Positions 15,085-24,001 of a stretch of DNA of 32,237 bases are shown here, piece after piece. A program made the position numbers and the translations under genes. Origin of the DNA: an uncultured Mollicutes bacterium (GTDB lineage Bacteria > Bacillota_I > Bacilli_A > RF39 > UBA660); the NCBI GenBank assembly GCA_900550145.1, contig URRF01000016.1, forward strand, positions 1 through 32,237, read 5' to 3'. How positions within the stretch are numbered: position 1 is the first letter of the stretch; the number at the start of each line of letters is the position of its first letter. The notes beneath the pieces are model-generated. The model was not told where the DNA came from. It made no database searches and worked only from the letters and a program-made list of their open reading frames with translations.

Positions 15085-16143
15085 ATGGAAAATTTAAAAA
15101 AACTATTTGAAAATAAACTACTTAGGACACTATTAATAGCAATAGTTATAATAATATTAATTATCATTATCGCAGTTATAATAGTAGGAAATAAAAATAA
15201 AGGAATAAATAATAATTTATTGAAAAATGCTGCAATAAAATATTATAACGAACATACCGGATTATTACCAAAAGAAAATTATGATTCAAGTAAAGTTAAT
15301 TTATCTACTTTGATATCAACTGGATACATAAGCGAAAATAAAGAAGGTGCTAATTGCTCTTCGTATGTAGTAGTAACTAAAATTAACGGTGAATACATAT
15401 ATACACCATTTATAAATTGTGATAGAGATTCTAAAACATTAGTAAGCAAATTAATGCAAAATATAGAAACGACAAATGACGGGTTATATAATTACAATGG
15501 TTCTTATATATTTAGAGGTGAAAATCCAAACAACTATGTAATGTTTGCAGGTGTTAAATGGAGAATAATAGGTATTGACTCTTCTAATAATATAAAAATG
15601 GTATATAGTGATAAACCATTTGAATATATATCTTGGGACGATAGATATAACAATAACAAAGACAATCAAGTTGGTATTAATGATTATGAAATAAGTAGAT
15701 TAAAAGAATATTTAGACAATTTATATAGTAAGGATATAGCAGAATTTAATGCTGAAAGATTATCTAGATTAACAAAATTCAGTGTTTGTATTGGTAAAGT
15801 AGATATGTCGCAAACAAATGTAGATACTTGTACTAAAATCTTAGATAACCAAAATGCATCAATTATAACAGTAAACGATTATATGAACGCAAGTTTAGAT
15901 CCACTTTGCAGTACAACAAATACTAAAAACTGTCAAAACTATAACTTCTTGAATCAAAACAATTGGACTATTACTGCAGATGTTAATGATACATCAAAGG
16001 TATATTATATTGATACTTATGAAGGAGTTAAGAAAACTGATGCATACATGAGAAAATCAATAAAACCAATAATAGCACTTAGAAATGATGTACTATATCA
16101 CTCAGGCAATGGCTCTTTATCAGATCCATACAATATTAAATAA
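15085..16143 (+). CDS. Surface protein with N-terminal anchor and WRIIG-type domain
   Basis: A 352-residue protein with a strongly hydrophobic helix at about 13-35 after a basic start, no prepilin cleavage motif, and an outer part of about 310 residues. The segment NPNNYVMFAGVKWRIIGIDSS (about 150-170) matches the prepilin-like gene at 693-2450, and the end, IKPIIALRNDVLYHSGNGSLSDPYNIK, is the usual close of this domain in AT-rich Bacillota. The helix is followed by AAIKYYNEHTG, as in pilin-like proteins. Two Cys pairs could form disulfides. It is third in the plus-strand operon, 36 bases after the phosphoesterase, with GAGGTG before the ATG. Function not known; pilus-associated or adhesive role is inference. 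Confidence 0.72.
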   Translation: MENLKKLFENKLLRTLLIAIVIIILIIIIAVIIVGNKNKGINNNLLKNAAIKYYNEHTGLLPKENYDSSKVNLSTLISTGYISENKEGANCSSYVVVTKINGEYIYTPFINCDRDSKTLVSKLMQNIETTNDGLYNYNGSYIFRGENPNNYVMFAGVKWRIIGIDSSNNIKMVYSDKPFEYISWDDRYNNNKDNQVGINDYEISRLKEYLDNLYSKDIAEFNAERLSRLTKFSVCIGKVDMSQTNVDTCTKILDNQNASIITVNDYMNASLDPLCSTTNTKNCQNYNFLNQNNWTITADVNDTSKVYYIDTYEGVKKTDAYMRKSIKPIIALRNDVLYHSGNGSLSDPYNIK

Positions 16144-16147
16144 AAAC

Positions 16148-16178
16148 AAAACCTAATTCAATAATAGAATTGGGTTTT
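16148..16178. terminator. Bidirectional terminator between convergent genes
   Basis: AAAACCTAATTC (16148-16159) pairs with GAATTGGGTTTT (16167-16178), 12 pairs with one G-T, loop of 7. T-rich tracts follow on both strands. It ends both the plus-strand operon and the minus-strand gene whose stop codon (16177-16179) touches the stem. Confidence 0.8.
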
Positions 16179-16596
16179 ATTTTTTCTTATTTCTAAATTC
16201 ACTAATATACTTATTAGCAGTATTTATTTTCACATTTTTAATACAAATATTAGTAATATAACTAGATTTATCTATAACGCTATCTAAATATTTGCTTTTA
16301 AAATTAGATATTATATAATCCATATTATCACTATAATACAAATACTTAATATTATCATTTTTATATGGAACAATTTCCAATATCTTAAATTCTAAATCAT
16401 TAAAATAACTAAATACATCCTTAAAATTAGATAAATTTAATTCACAATCATCAAAAGTTAATATATAATTATCAAACTTATAATCATCTATATATTCGTA
16501 TTCATTAAAAACAGTAATAGTTTTTTCACCCTTGAATGAAAAAACCAAAAATAAAACAAATGAAGAAAAAAGAATATAAATGTATTTTTTTGTCAT
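16177..16596 (-). CDS. Small exported or anchored protein of unknown function
   Basis: Not recognised. The 139-residue protein begins MTKKYIYILFSSFVLFLVFSF, a signal peptide or membrane anchor, and is then rich in Tyr, Asp, Asn and Lys with two short Cys-containing stretches (DDCELN, NICIKN). No known motif is visible. ATG 16596 has GGTGG 7 bases before, favouring it over 16632. It starts 36 bases after the ABC exporter gene with no terminator between, so it is probably the third gene of that operon. Confidence 0.65.
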   Translation of the reverse strand: MTKKYIYILFSSFVLFLVFSFKGEKTITVFNEYEYIDDYKFDNYILTFDDCELNLSNFKDVFSYFNDLEFKILEIVPYKNDNIKYLYYSDNMDYIISNFKSKYLDSVIDKSSYITNICIKNVKINTANKYISEFRNKKK

Positions 16597-16632
16597 AAAA
16601 CCACCATTTATATTCTTAACTATTTTTAACAA

Positions 16633-18411
16633 TTAATTCTGAAATTGCGAATTATATAATTCTGTATAAAAACCATTCTTCTCCATTAACTCATTATGAC
16701 TACCTTGCTCAATAATGTTACCATCCTTCATTACCAATATTAAATCAGCATTTTTTATAGTAGACAATCTATGTGCAATAATAAACGAGGTTCTTCCTTT
16801 TGTAAGAGCATCCATTGCCTTTTGCACAAGTTCCTCCGTTCTTGTATCAACACTACTAGTCGCCTCATCCAAAATAAGAAATGGTGCATCACTTAACATT
16901 CCCCTCGCAATAGTCAAAAGTTGCTTCTGACCAGCAGATAAACTTTCAATATCATCCAATACCGTATCATAACCAAGAGGTAATGCTTTTATAAAATGAT
17001 CAAGTCCAACCACCCTACAAGCATCCTCTACTTCATTATCAGTTATATTCTTTCTATTATATATAATATTTTCCTTAATAGTTCCTTCAAATACCCAGGT
17101 ATCTTGCAATACCATACAAAACAAATCATGAACATTTTCCCTTGTTATATCTCTAGTATTAACTCCATCTATTGTAATACTTCCATTCTTGATTTCATAA
17201 AATCTCATTAACAAATTAACCATTGTAGTTTTACCTGCACCAGTAGGTCCAACTATAGCTACTTTTTCACCCTTCTCAACACTTACATTAAAATCTTTAA
17301 TAATATTTTTATCATCATCATAGCCAAACACAACATGATTAAATTCTATATTACCTTCCACTTTATTTCTATCAAGTACTAAAGTTTTACTACTCTCATC
17401 TTCTAATTCACTTTCACTTAAAAACTCACTTACTCTCTCACTTGCAGCAGCAGCACTTTGAAGCTCTATAAAGCCTTGTGCAATAGTTGAAAGCGGACTC
17501 GTAAACAATCTTGTATACATCATAAACGAAACAATAGTAGCAACATTAATTTTTCCATTTATTACTAGTATAGATCCAACTATACATATAGCAACATATC
17601 CAAAGTTTCCAATAAACCCCATAATTGGAGGCATAAGTCCTGATAAAAAATGACTCTTTATAGAAGAATTAAACATCTTCTCATTAATTTTTTCAAACTC
17701 ATCCTTTGAATTTTCAACATTATTATATACCTTAACTACATTATGCCCAGAATATGCCTCTTCTATGTGTCCATTCAAATTACCTAACTCTTTTTGTTGA
17801 ATCTCATAATACTTCTGAGATTTAGCCAATATAAATGCAAGTAAAGAAAATCCAATTAAAGACGCTAATATACCTGTAATTGCCATTACTGGATTAGTTA
17901 TAAACATAACCAACACAACACCTATAAAAAGAACTATTGAAGAAACCAAATCACTTACACTTTCACTCAAAGTACGACTAATTGTATCAACATCATTAGT
18001 TACCCTAGACAAAATATCACCATAACTAGTAGAATCAAAATATTTAAGTGGTATTTTATTTATTTTAACTGATATTTTATTCCTTAAATTTTTAGAAAGC
18101 TTATTAGTCATTATTGCCATCAAATATGCTTCTACATAATGAAATATCGCACCTAAAACATACATTACAGCAAGAAACAACGTAATATCTTTAATAACTT
18201 CCATATTTATTGTACTAGTAAGTCCAATAGTTATTTCATTTATTATATCACGAACCTTACCTGGCCCAATTATAGAAAATATAGAACTAATAATAGATAA
18301 AACAATTGCAAATATTATTAATCTATAATAATCCTTACAATAACCAAACAAATTAATAATTGCCTTTTTAAAATCCTTTGGCTTACTAGCAGGAGATCTT
18401 CTATTATTCAT
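16633..18411 (-). CDS. ABC exporter half-transporter with catalytically competent ATPase
   Basis: A 592-residue fusion of a six-helix exporter domain (about 30-325) and an ATP-binding domain (about 350-585). Motifs: Walker A GPTGAGKTT near 390, Q-loop LQDTWVF, signature LSAGQ near 493, Walker B LILDEATSSVD with the catalytic Glu, and H-loop IAHRLS. The signature has Ala for Gly (LSAGQ). It overlaps the preceding half-transporter by 8 bases, and the pair forms a heterodimeric multidrug or lipid/peptide exporter of the BmrCD/LmrCD type. This subunit carries the intact catalytic Glu. No substrate can be named. Confidence 0.93.
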   Translation of the reverse strand: MNNRRSPASKPKDFKKAIINLFGYCKDYYRLIIFAIVLSIISSIFSIIGPGKVRDIINEITIGLTSTINMEVIKDITLFLAVMYVLGAIFHYVEAYLMAIMTNKLSKNLRNKISVKINKIPLKYFDSTSYGDILSRVTNDVDTISRTLSESVSDLVSSIVLFIGVVLVMFITNPVMAITGILASLIGFSLLAFILAKSQKYYEIQQKELGNLNGHIEEAYSGHNVVKVYNNVENSKDEFEKINEKMFNSSIKSHFLSGLMPPIMGFIGNFGYVAICIVGSILVINGKINVATIVSFMMYTRLFTSPLSTIAQGFIELQSAAAASERVSEFLSESELEDESSKTLVLDRNKVEGNIEFNHVVFGYDDDKNIIKDFNVSVEKGEKVAIVGPTGAGKTTMVNLLMRFYEIKNGSITIDGVNTRDITRENVHDLFCMVLQDTWVFEGTIKENIIYNRKNITDNEVEDACRVVGLDHFIKALPLGYDTVLDDIESLSAGQKQLLTIARGMLSDAPFLILDEATSSVDTRTEELVQKAMDALTKGRTSFIIAHRLSTIKNADLILVMKDGNIIEQGSHNELMEKNGFYTELYNSQFQN

Positions 18412-20161
18412 TTTCTAACTCCTCCTTTGATAATTGCGATAAAGCAATTTCTTTATACACCTTACAATTTTTCAATAATTCCTGATGTTTCCCCATACCA
18501 ACACATACACCATCATCCAATACTATTATTTTATCTGCATTTTTAATAGTTCCTATTCTTTGAGCAACTATAAATAAAGTTGCATTCTTTGTATACTCTT
18601 TTAACTTTTTTCTAAGCAAATAATCTGTCTTATAATCAAGTGCACTAAATGAATCATCAAATATATATATTTCCGGATCTCTAGCAATAGCCCTTGCAAT
18701 CGCTAATCTTTGCTTTTGACCACCAGATATATTAGTACCCCCTTGTGCAATATGTGCATCATACCCATTTTCCATTTTATTTATAAAATCAGATGCCTGT
18801 GCAACTTCAGCAGATTTCCTCATTTCATCATCAGTTATTTCACCTTTTGTATTATTACCATAACAAATATTATCTCTAACAGTTCCACTAAATATTACTG
18901 TTTTTTGTGGAACATAGCTTATTTTATTATACAAGCTTTCTAAATTATAATCTTTAACATTAACACCATCCACTAAAACCTCACCACTAGAAGCATCATA
19001 AAACCTCGGTATTAAATTTATCAAAGTACTTTTACCACAACCAGTACTACCAATAATTGCAATCTCATCACCTTTATTGGCTTTAAAACTTATATTTCTA
19101 AGCATATACTCCTCTGCATCTGGATATTTAAATGAAACATTCTTAAATTCAACTGTTCCCCTATTTTTAGTACTTAATACACTTCCATCATGAATTTTAG
19201 AACTTGTATTAAGAACTTCTAGTATTCTTTTTGCAGACACACTTGCCCTAGGATACATTATAAACACAATAGAAAGCATCATAAATGACATAACAACCTG
19301 CATTGCATAACTTGAGAAAACTATCATATCGCTAAATATACCTATTCTATCCATCATAGAAGCACTATTTAACAATATTGCTCCTATAAAATATATAGAA
19401 AGAGTTAATCCATTCATTATCAAATACATACCAGGTGACATTATAGACATTATCTTTTGAGTAAACAAATGAGTACTAGCAAGTTCATCATTTGCCTTCT
19501 CAAACTTACTTTCTTGATATTCCTCTGCATTATATGCCTTAACTACTCTAATACCCTTTAAGCCCTCTAAAGTAATTCTATTTAAATTATCAGTCAACTT
19601 TTGAATAATTTTAAACTTAGGTATAGCAAATATAACTATAACACTTATAATCAATAAAAGAATACATACAGCAACTGCAGTAACAATGCTCCACTCAAAA
19701 CTCTTACCTAATATTTTAAGTATTGCCCAAACAGCAGTAATGGGTGCCTTTATAAGCATTTGTAATCCCATAGAAAGTAACATTCTAACCTGCGTCACAT
19801 CATTTGTAGTACGAGTTATTAAACTGCTAGTAGAGAATTTCTTTATTTCCTCCATACCAAAATCCATAACTTTACTAAATATATCTTTTCTTAAATTTCT
19901 AGAAAAAGATGCCGCAATAAAAGATATAACATACCCAACAATAACTGCAGATACAAGAGAACCAAAAGCACAAAGCAACATTTTTCCACCAGGAATATAC
20001 AAATCACTTACCTTAGTTCCCTCTGTTTGAAGCAAAGATGTTATATTCGACATATAATCAGGTATCTTAAGATCTAAAAATACCTGCAAAGCAATAAATA
20101 TTACACTTATAATCATAAGTAACCATTGCTTTTTATCTAATCTTTTTATTAAACTTAACAC
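18404..20161 (-). CDS. ABC exporter half-transporter with degenerate catalytic site
   Basis: A 585-residue half-transporter: six helices (about 12-310), ATP-binding domain from about 335. Motifs: Walker A GSTGCGKST, Q-loop PQKTVIF, signature ISGGQKQR, Walker B IYIFDDSFSALD in which Asp replaces the catalytic Glu, and the H-loop His is replaced by Gln (VAQRIG). These two losses are typical of the non-catalytic partner in heterodimeric exporters, and the partner at 16633 has the intact residues. The start is GTG at 20159-20161, with GGAG about 8 bases before and a TATAAT near 20199-20204. Confidence 0.92.
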   Translation of the reverse strand: MLSLIKRLDKKQWLLMIISVIFIALQVFLDLKIPDYMSNITSLLQTEGTKVSDLYIPGGKMLLCAFGSLVSAVIVGYVISFIAASFSRNLRKDIFSKVMDFGMEEIKKFSTSSLITRTTNDVTQVRMLLSMGLQMLIKAPITAVWAILKILGKSFEWSIVTAVAVCILLLIISVIVIFAIPKFKIIQKLTDNLNRITLEGLKGIRVVKAYNAEEYQESKFEKANDELASTHLFTQKIMSIMSPGMYLIMNGLTLSIYFIGAILLNSASMMDRIGIFSDMIVFSSYAMQVVMSFMMLSIVFIMYPRASVSAKRILEVLNTSSKIHDGSVLSTKNRGTVEFKNVSFKYPDAEEYMLRNISFKANKGDEIAIIGSTGCGKSTLINLIPRFYDASSGEVLVDGVNVKDYNLESLYNKISYVPQKTVIFSGTVRDNICYGNNTKGEITDDEMRKSAEVAQASDFINKMENGYDAHIAQGGTNISGGQKQRLAIARAIARDPEIYIFDDSFSALDYKTDYLLRKKLKEYTKNATLFIVAQRIGTIKNADKIIVLDDGVCVGMGKHQELLKNCKVYKEIALSQLSKEELENE

Positions 20162-20424
20162 TAAATCAACTCCATACTTTCATAATATTTTTTATTCAAT
20201 TATATTATTCTATATTTATCATAATAAATCCCCCATAATATAACAAAAAACTGGGGGTTTTAGAGAAATTAAAATTTAATCAATACTCTTATTTAGTTCA
20301 ATTCCTCCTAAATTTGCACTTTTAAAATACGTTTATCATGGCAAATTAAATATATTATCACACCTTCACAGTTAATTGTATCATAAATAATTAAATTTCA
20401 CATATTTATATTGTGCTCACAATT
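20162..20424. other. Intergenic, no gene seen
   Basis: AT-rich. It contains the ABC operon promoter (TATAAT on the minus strand at 20199-20204) and a short CCCCCA/TGGGGG inverted repeat (20230-20257) with a 16-base loop, too loose to call. No open frame with a ribosome binding site was found. Confidence 0.5.
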
Positions 20425-20528
20425 AAAAAAGGCGGAGTCTTCTGGGGGGAAGACTCCTTTCAGGGGGTTTTGGTTGAATTCACTCTCACACAAAACAGTA
20501 AGAGTGTGCACAAATTTATCATTTGTAC
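20425..20528 (-). ncRNA. Candidate small RNA with own promoter and terminator
   Basis: On the minus strand a near-consensus promoter (TTGACA 20558-20563, 17 bases, TATTAT 20535-20540) predicts a start near 20528. The transcript would contain an ACAAAT/ATTTGT hairpin, a CACTCT/AGAGTG hairpin, an unpaired CCAAAACCCCCTGAAA stretch, and a strong terminator (GGAGTCTTC 20449-20457 by complement, GAAGACTCC, then six T at 20425-20430). The length is about 104 nt and no open frame with a ribosome binding site lies within. No known family was recognised. The -35 and spacer are part of the 60-bp direct repeat. Confidence 0.6.
20434..20457 (-). terminator. Intrinsic terminator of the candidate small RNA
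   Basis: GGAGTCTTC (20434-20442) and GAAGACTCC (20449-20457) form a perfect 9-bp stem with a 6-base loop; the minus strand continues GCC and six T. Confidence 0.8.
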
Positions 20529-20534
20529 ACTCTA

Positions 20535-20563
20535 ATAATAATATAATCTAAAATTTTTGTCAA
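20535..20563 (-). promoter_or_regulatory. Promoter of the candidate small RNA
   Basis: TTGACA (20558-20563), 17-base spacer, TATTAT (20535-20540) on the minus strand. The second copy of the repeat, at 24854-24913, keeps TTGACA and the spacer but has TCTCAA in place of the -10, so it is probably inactive. Confidence 0.7.
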
Positions 20564-20599
20564 TAATTTTGCTTAACATATCTATATGATTTTTTAGTA
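20540..20599. repeat. 60-bp direct repeat, distal copy
   Basis: Identical over 60 bases to 24854-24913; after one mismatch three more bases agree. This copy holds a remnant of the last 13 codons of the metallophosphoesterase gene at 24874-25776, including its TGA stop, plus 20 bases beyond it. Together the copies bound an island of about 4.3 kb. Confidence 0.92.
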
Positions 20600-20736
20600 C
20601 CACGGAACTTAAACACTTTTAAAACTCCAAAACTTTGCAAGCTATTATAAAATGGCTATTTTTTTGTCAAATTTTTAACTTTAGCACTGCATACGTTGTC
20701 ATACTTTTGATATAATTATAATGTAAGGTTGTGTAT

Positions 20737-20946
20737 ATTATGAATATTAAAATAACTAAATCCAAAAATTCTGAACATTATTCTATCATTTATAACACTA
20801 AAATAAATGGTAAAAGAACTTCAAAAATTTATGAAAATATTGGTAATTTTGAAAAATTAAAATTACGTGCTGAAGAGCAAGAACCAATTGAATGGTTAAA
20901 AAACTATGTTTCCGAATTAAATAAAAAGCAAAAAGAAGATACTTGA
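20737..20946 (+). pseudogene. N-terminal remnant of an IS1634-type transposase
   Basis: A 69-codon frame, MNIKITKSKNSEHYSIIYNTK then INGKRTSKIYENIGNFEKL and EPIEWLKNYVSELNKKQKE, resembles the N-terminal region of IS1634-family (IS4 superfamily) transposases of Firmicutes. It stops at TGA before any catalytic DDE region; complete proteins of the family have over 450 residues. An AT-rich promoter (TGATATAATTATAATG) lies about 25 bases before. It is most likely a decayed insertion sequence. A free small protein is possible but less likely. Confidence 0.6.
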
Positions 20947-21035
20947 TTATAATACCTCCAAAGTCCTTCCTAAATAAATTTTACCATATTTTGGTTCTTT
21001 TTATTTAGTGTGAACTTTAAAGGTATTATAATCAA
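20943..21035. repeat. Large imperfect inverted repeat next to the transposase remnant
   Basis: TTGATTATAATACCT (20943-20957) is exactly inverted at 21021-21035, and the homology continues inward with mismatches to TAAATAAA (20971-20978) against TTTATTTA (21000-21007). The arms are about 36 bases and the loop about 21. It covers the stop codon of the transposase remnant. It may be an end of the decayed element, a MITE-like repeat, or a terminator between convergent genes. Confidence 0.65.
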
Positions 21036-21045
21036 TAACTCTCCT

Positions 21046-21549
21046 TTATGCAGAATAAATTTCATATATTTTATTATTAACAATATCTATTATAAAAAGT
21101 TCAAAATCAGATAAACGACATTTTGTAACTTTCTCATTTTCTTTACAATAAATATCCTCTATAAATATATAATACATTTCTTCACTTGTTAGCTTATCTC
21201 TATCTATATACTCACAAATATTAATATCATTAAAAAAACCATATTGTCCTTCAATCACTTCATTAAATATTTTGTCTAATTGTTTATTATCATTTTTTTT
21301 AGTTCTTCTATTTTTAATTATTTTATTTATTCTTCTATAATCTAAATTATATACAAATATACCCCTATGATCTATACCAAGCGATTGATACAAAATATGA
21401 TTTTTATTTCCTATTGGCAACAAGACCTTATGATTAAACCAAAGTTTTATATTATACCTATAATAAAACAATACTGAACATATAATTATAATTAAAACTA
21501 CTATAAAAATATATATTTTTTTGTGAGAAAATAAATAATTACTTTTCAA
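21046..21549 (-). CDS. Membrane-anchored protein, candidate immunity protein for the Rhs toxin at 21603
   Basis: Not recognised by motif. The 167-residue protein has a short basic start, a membrane helix at about 12-30 (IYIFIVVLIIIICSVLFYY), and an outer or inner domain of about 135 residues rich in Ile, Asn, Lys and Tyr. It follows the toxin-like C-terminus of the Rhs fragment by 53 bases in the same direction, the usual position of an immunity gene. The start is TTG at 21547-21549, with GGGAG about 10 bases before. Immunity is inferred from position only; the membrane anchor would suit a toxin acting at or entering through the membrane. Confidence 0.6.
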   Translation of the reverse strand: MKSNYLFSHKKIYIFIVVLIIIICSVLFYYRYNIKLWFNHKVLLPIGNKNHILYQSLGIDHRGIFVYNLDYRRINKIIKNRRTKKNDNKQLDKIFNEVIEGQYGFFNDINICEYIDRDKLTSEEMYYIFIEDIYCKENEKVTKCRLSDFELFIIDIVNNKIYEIYSA

Positions 21550-21602
21550 ATAAAATCACTCCCTATAAATAAATTGATATTCTATTTCCCATTCATATGT
21601 CG

Positions 21603-23258
21603 TTAATAAACCAATACTTTGATATAAAATGGTAACCATTCAAAATCGTATTTATCATCTAAATGAACATCTATAAGCCATTCATTATCTTTAATTTTTG
21701 TGCCACTTATTACATAATCTGCTTTATTTATAGATAAGTGTAAATCTTTCGTAGAATTAAAAATATCACTTCCTGAAGTATTAAAAGAAGTTCCATTACT
21801 GTTTTTTATTCCATTTGAAACAATATCATTTATTTCTTTAGAGTTTTGAGTAACTTTCACACCTATATTATTTACATCATCATAAAAGATAGAATTTTTT
21901 AATGTTTTTTTGTTATCAATTAATGATTTATCAAGCATTTTAGAAGCAAGCGGCAAACTCTTTGAACATATTTTAGAAGCCGTTAATGCAACAACTTTAG
22001 CAACAACAACCGCAATTGCGACCTTTAAAAATAATGAAAAAAGTGCTCTACCAGAAGAATCAAACTTATTTACAAAATTATTTGAAACATATGCATATAA
22101 ATTGCAACTTACAATATCCCTATTTGCATTTATAATTCCATCTGCATTTATAAATCTTCCCCACTCGGGATTATAATAACGGTTGTTCAAATAATATAAT
22201 TTGATTTCTTTATCATAATAATAACCACGATACCTATATGGATTTATATGCGCAACATGCCCATTATCTGTAATAATGTTGTCATTACCATCTGTTATCA
22301 AAATCACTTTTCCAAAACTATCATATTGATATTTTGCAACTATATTATAATTACAATCTAATATACCAATAATATCATTTTGATTATTTTTTTGATAATA
22401 ATAAACTTCATTATTATACTTAAATCCAATTAAATCATCTACACCATTACGAATATAGTATATCACATTATTATTTGTTTTTTCAAATATAATATTTTTC
22501 CCTTCTAATTTATATATTGTTTCAACATTATTTATTATTTTTCTATTTCTTATACCATCAATATTATATTTATATGTAATTTGATTTATTCCATCATCAT
22601 AACTTGCTAATTGCCTTCCATTTATCCATGTTAATACAGTATTCCCAATATTAAGTGGATTTCCAATTGCATCATATATTATTATATCATCGTTAAATTT
22701 AGTTAATTGATCTTTCAATCTAACATTTTTATACTCATAAATATTTTGACTCAATTGATTATATGTATTTAATTTATATGTCTTTTTGAATAAGATATTT
22801 CCATAATTATCATATTTATATCTTATTGTATTATTTAATATATAATTATGTTCTTTTATAAGTTGATTATATTCATCATAAAAATACTCATTTTCTAATG
22901 TACCATTATGATATATATGAGTTATGTTACCTAAAACATCATAATTATATTTATATTTATCACCATTGTTATCTATACTTTTTACTACCAATGATGTTCT
23001 ACAACCATTTGTTACATAACTATAATTTGTATTAAGACAGTTATTTATATTCCTATTAGTAATTCTCCCTAACTCATCATAATTATAATTTATTTTATTT
23101 TCATCAAATTTTGTTTGAATAATAGAGTCTTCATCATTATATATATTTTCTATAACATTTTTTATAACTCCAAATTTATAATCTTTTCTTACTATATTAT
23201 TATTTATATCATAATTAATCTTTATATTAAATTCATTATTTGAATATTCACATTCTTT
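21603..23258 (-). pseudogene. 5'-truncated Rhs/YD-repeat gene fragment with variable C-terminus
   Basis: The frame is open from 23258 (TAA at 23259-23261) to 21603, 551 codons, and carries YD repeats from its first part (INYNYDELGRITNRN; YKYNYDVLGNIT; YFYDEYNQLI; YKYDNYGNI). Then comes the Rhs core, INPYRYRGYYYDKEIKLYYL and NNRYYNPEWGRFINADG, a hydrophobic stretch, and about 120 residues of unrelated C-terminus ending VHLDDKYDFEWLPFYIKVLVY. No ATG or ribosome binding site begins it; a TTG at 22989-22991 is the first usual start. A full Rhs protein has a secretion region and many more repeats. It is therefore a displaced 3' fragment: an orphan toxin cassette or pseudogene. The toxin activity is not recognised. 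Confidence 0.75.
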
Positions 23259-23296
23259 TTATGTATCTACTTTTACTTTATCACTTCAAATTTTCT

Positions 23297-23977
23297 TTAA
23301 ATTAACTCTTTTTTATGTTTTTCTTTTACAAAATTAATACCAAACGATTTTAATTTTTCATATTCTTCTTCAGTTCTACAATTTATAAAACATAATTTAT
23401 CATCTGCAACAGACTCAAGCCAAATATCATCATTTATATATATACATAAATTTTCTAAATTATATGGAAATGTAAAATCATATATATTATCTGTTTCATT
23501 CATAAAGAAATCAATAAAGTGTTTATCCATTTTAAAATAATAATATTCCTCATACTCTGTACTAATTTTATCAATAATATTGTTCTCATACTTTTCTAAA
23601 AACTTAATACACCTCTCATTATATAAAAACAACTCAATTATTGAATTAATATAACTTTTTTTATATTTAGTTAGTACATTTTGATATTCTACATCATTTT
23701 TATAATGAAGTTTTTTTCTTATTTCATTATCACAAAAAAACCTATTATCATCTTTATATTCAAAATATATATCATCTAAAGTTTTTTCTGAATAATTTTT
23801 AATTAAATTCTCTTTTGTAAATTTTGGATTTGAAATTATAATTTTTAAAATTTCTTGTTTTTTTTCTTTATTAACCACAAAATGTTTAATTTTTTTCAAT
23901 TCAACCTTATCGCATATTTCATAAGCATACATAATTAATTTTTTATATGCATTATTATTAATTTTTTTTACTTGCAT
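23297..23977 (-). CDS. Candidate immunity protein for the Rhs toxin at 24002
   Basis: Not recognised. A 226-residue soluble, very Lys/Glu/Tyr-rich protein with no membrane helix. The N-terminal half looks helical and the C-terminal half has DDIWLESVADDKLCFINCRTEEEYEKLKSFGI, a SUKH/YwqG-like mix of charged strands, though no family is claimed. It begins 24 bases after the toxin-like end of the upstream Rhs fragment. Its GGAGG site 6-7 bases before the ATG is strong, in contrast to the Rhs fragments, which have none. This suggests that the gene is still translated. Position is the basis for the immunity call. Confidence 0.6.
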   Translation of the reverse strand: MQVKKINNNAYKKLIMYAYEICDKVELKKIKHFVVNKEKKQEILKIIISNPKFTKENLIKNYSEKTLDDIYFEYKDDNRFFCDNEIRKKLHYKNDVEYQNVLTKYKKSYINSIIELFLYNERCIKFLEKYENNIIDKISTEYEEYYYFKMDKHFIDFFMNETDNIYDFTFPYNLENLCIYINDDIWLESVADDKLCFINCRTEEEYEKLKSFGINFVKEKHKKELI

Positions 23978-24001
23978 AAAATGCCTCCTAACTAAATACT
24001 T

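Noticed and set aside
20230..20257. CCCCCA/TGGGGG hairpin before the ABC operon
   Set aside because: Only 6 pairs with a 16-base loop and only a short T run; not enough to call a terminator.
22989..22991. TTG as a genuine start of the longer Rhs fragment
   Set aside because: No ribosome binding site precedes it, and YD-repeat coding sequence continues in frame for 89 codons upstream.
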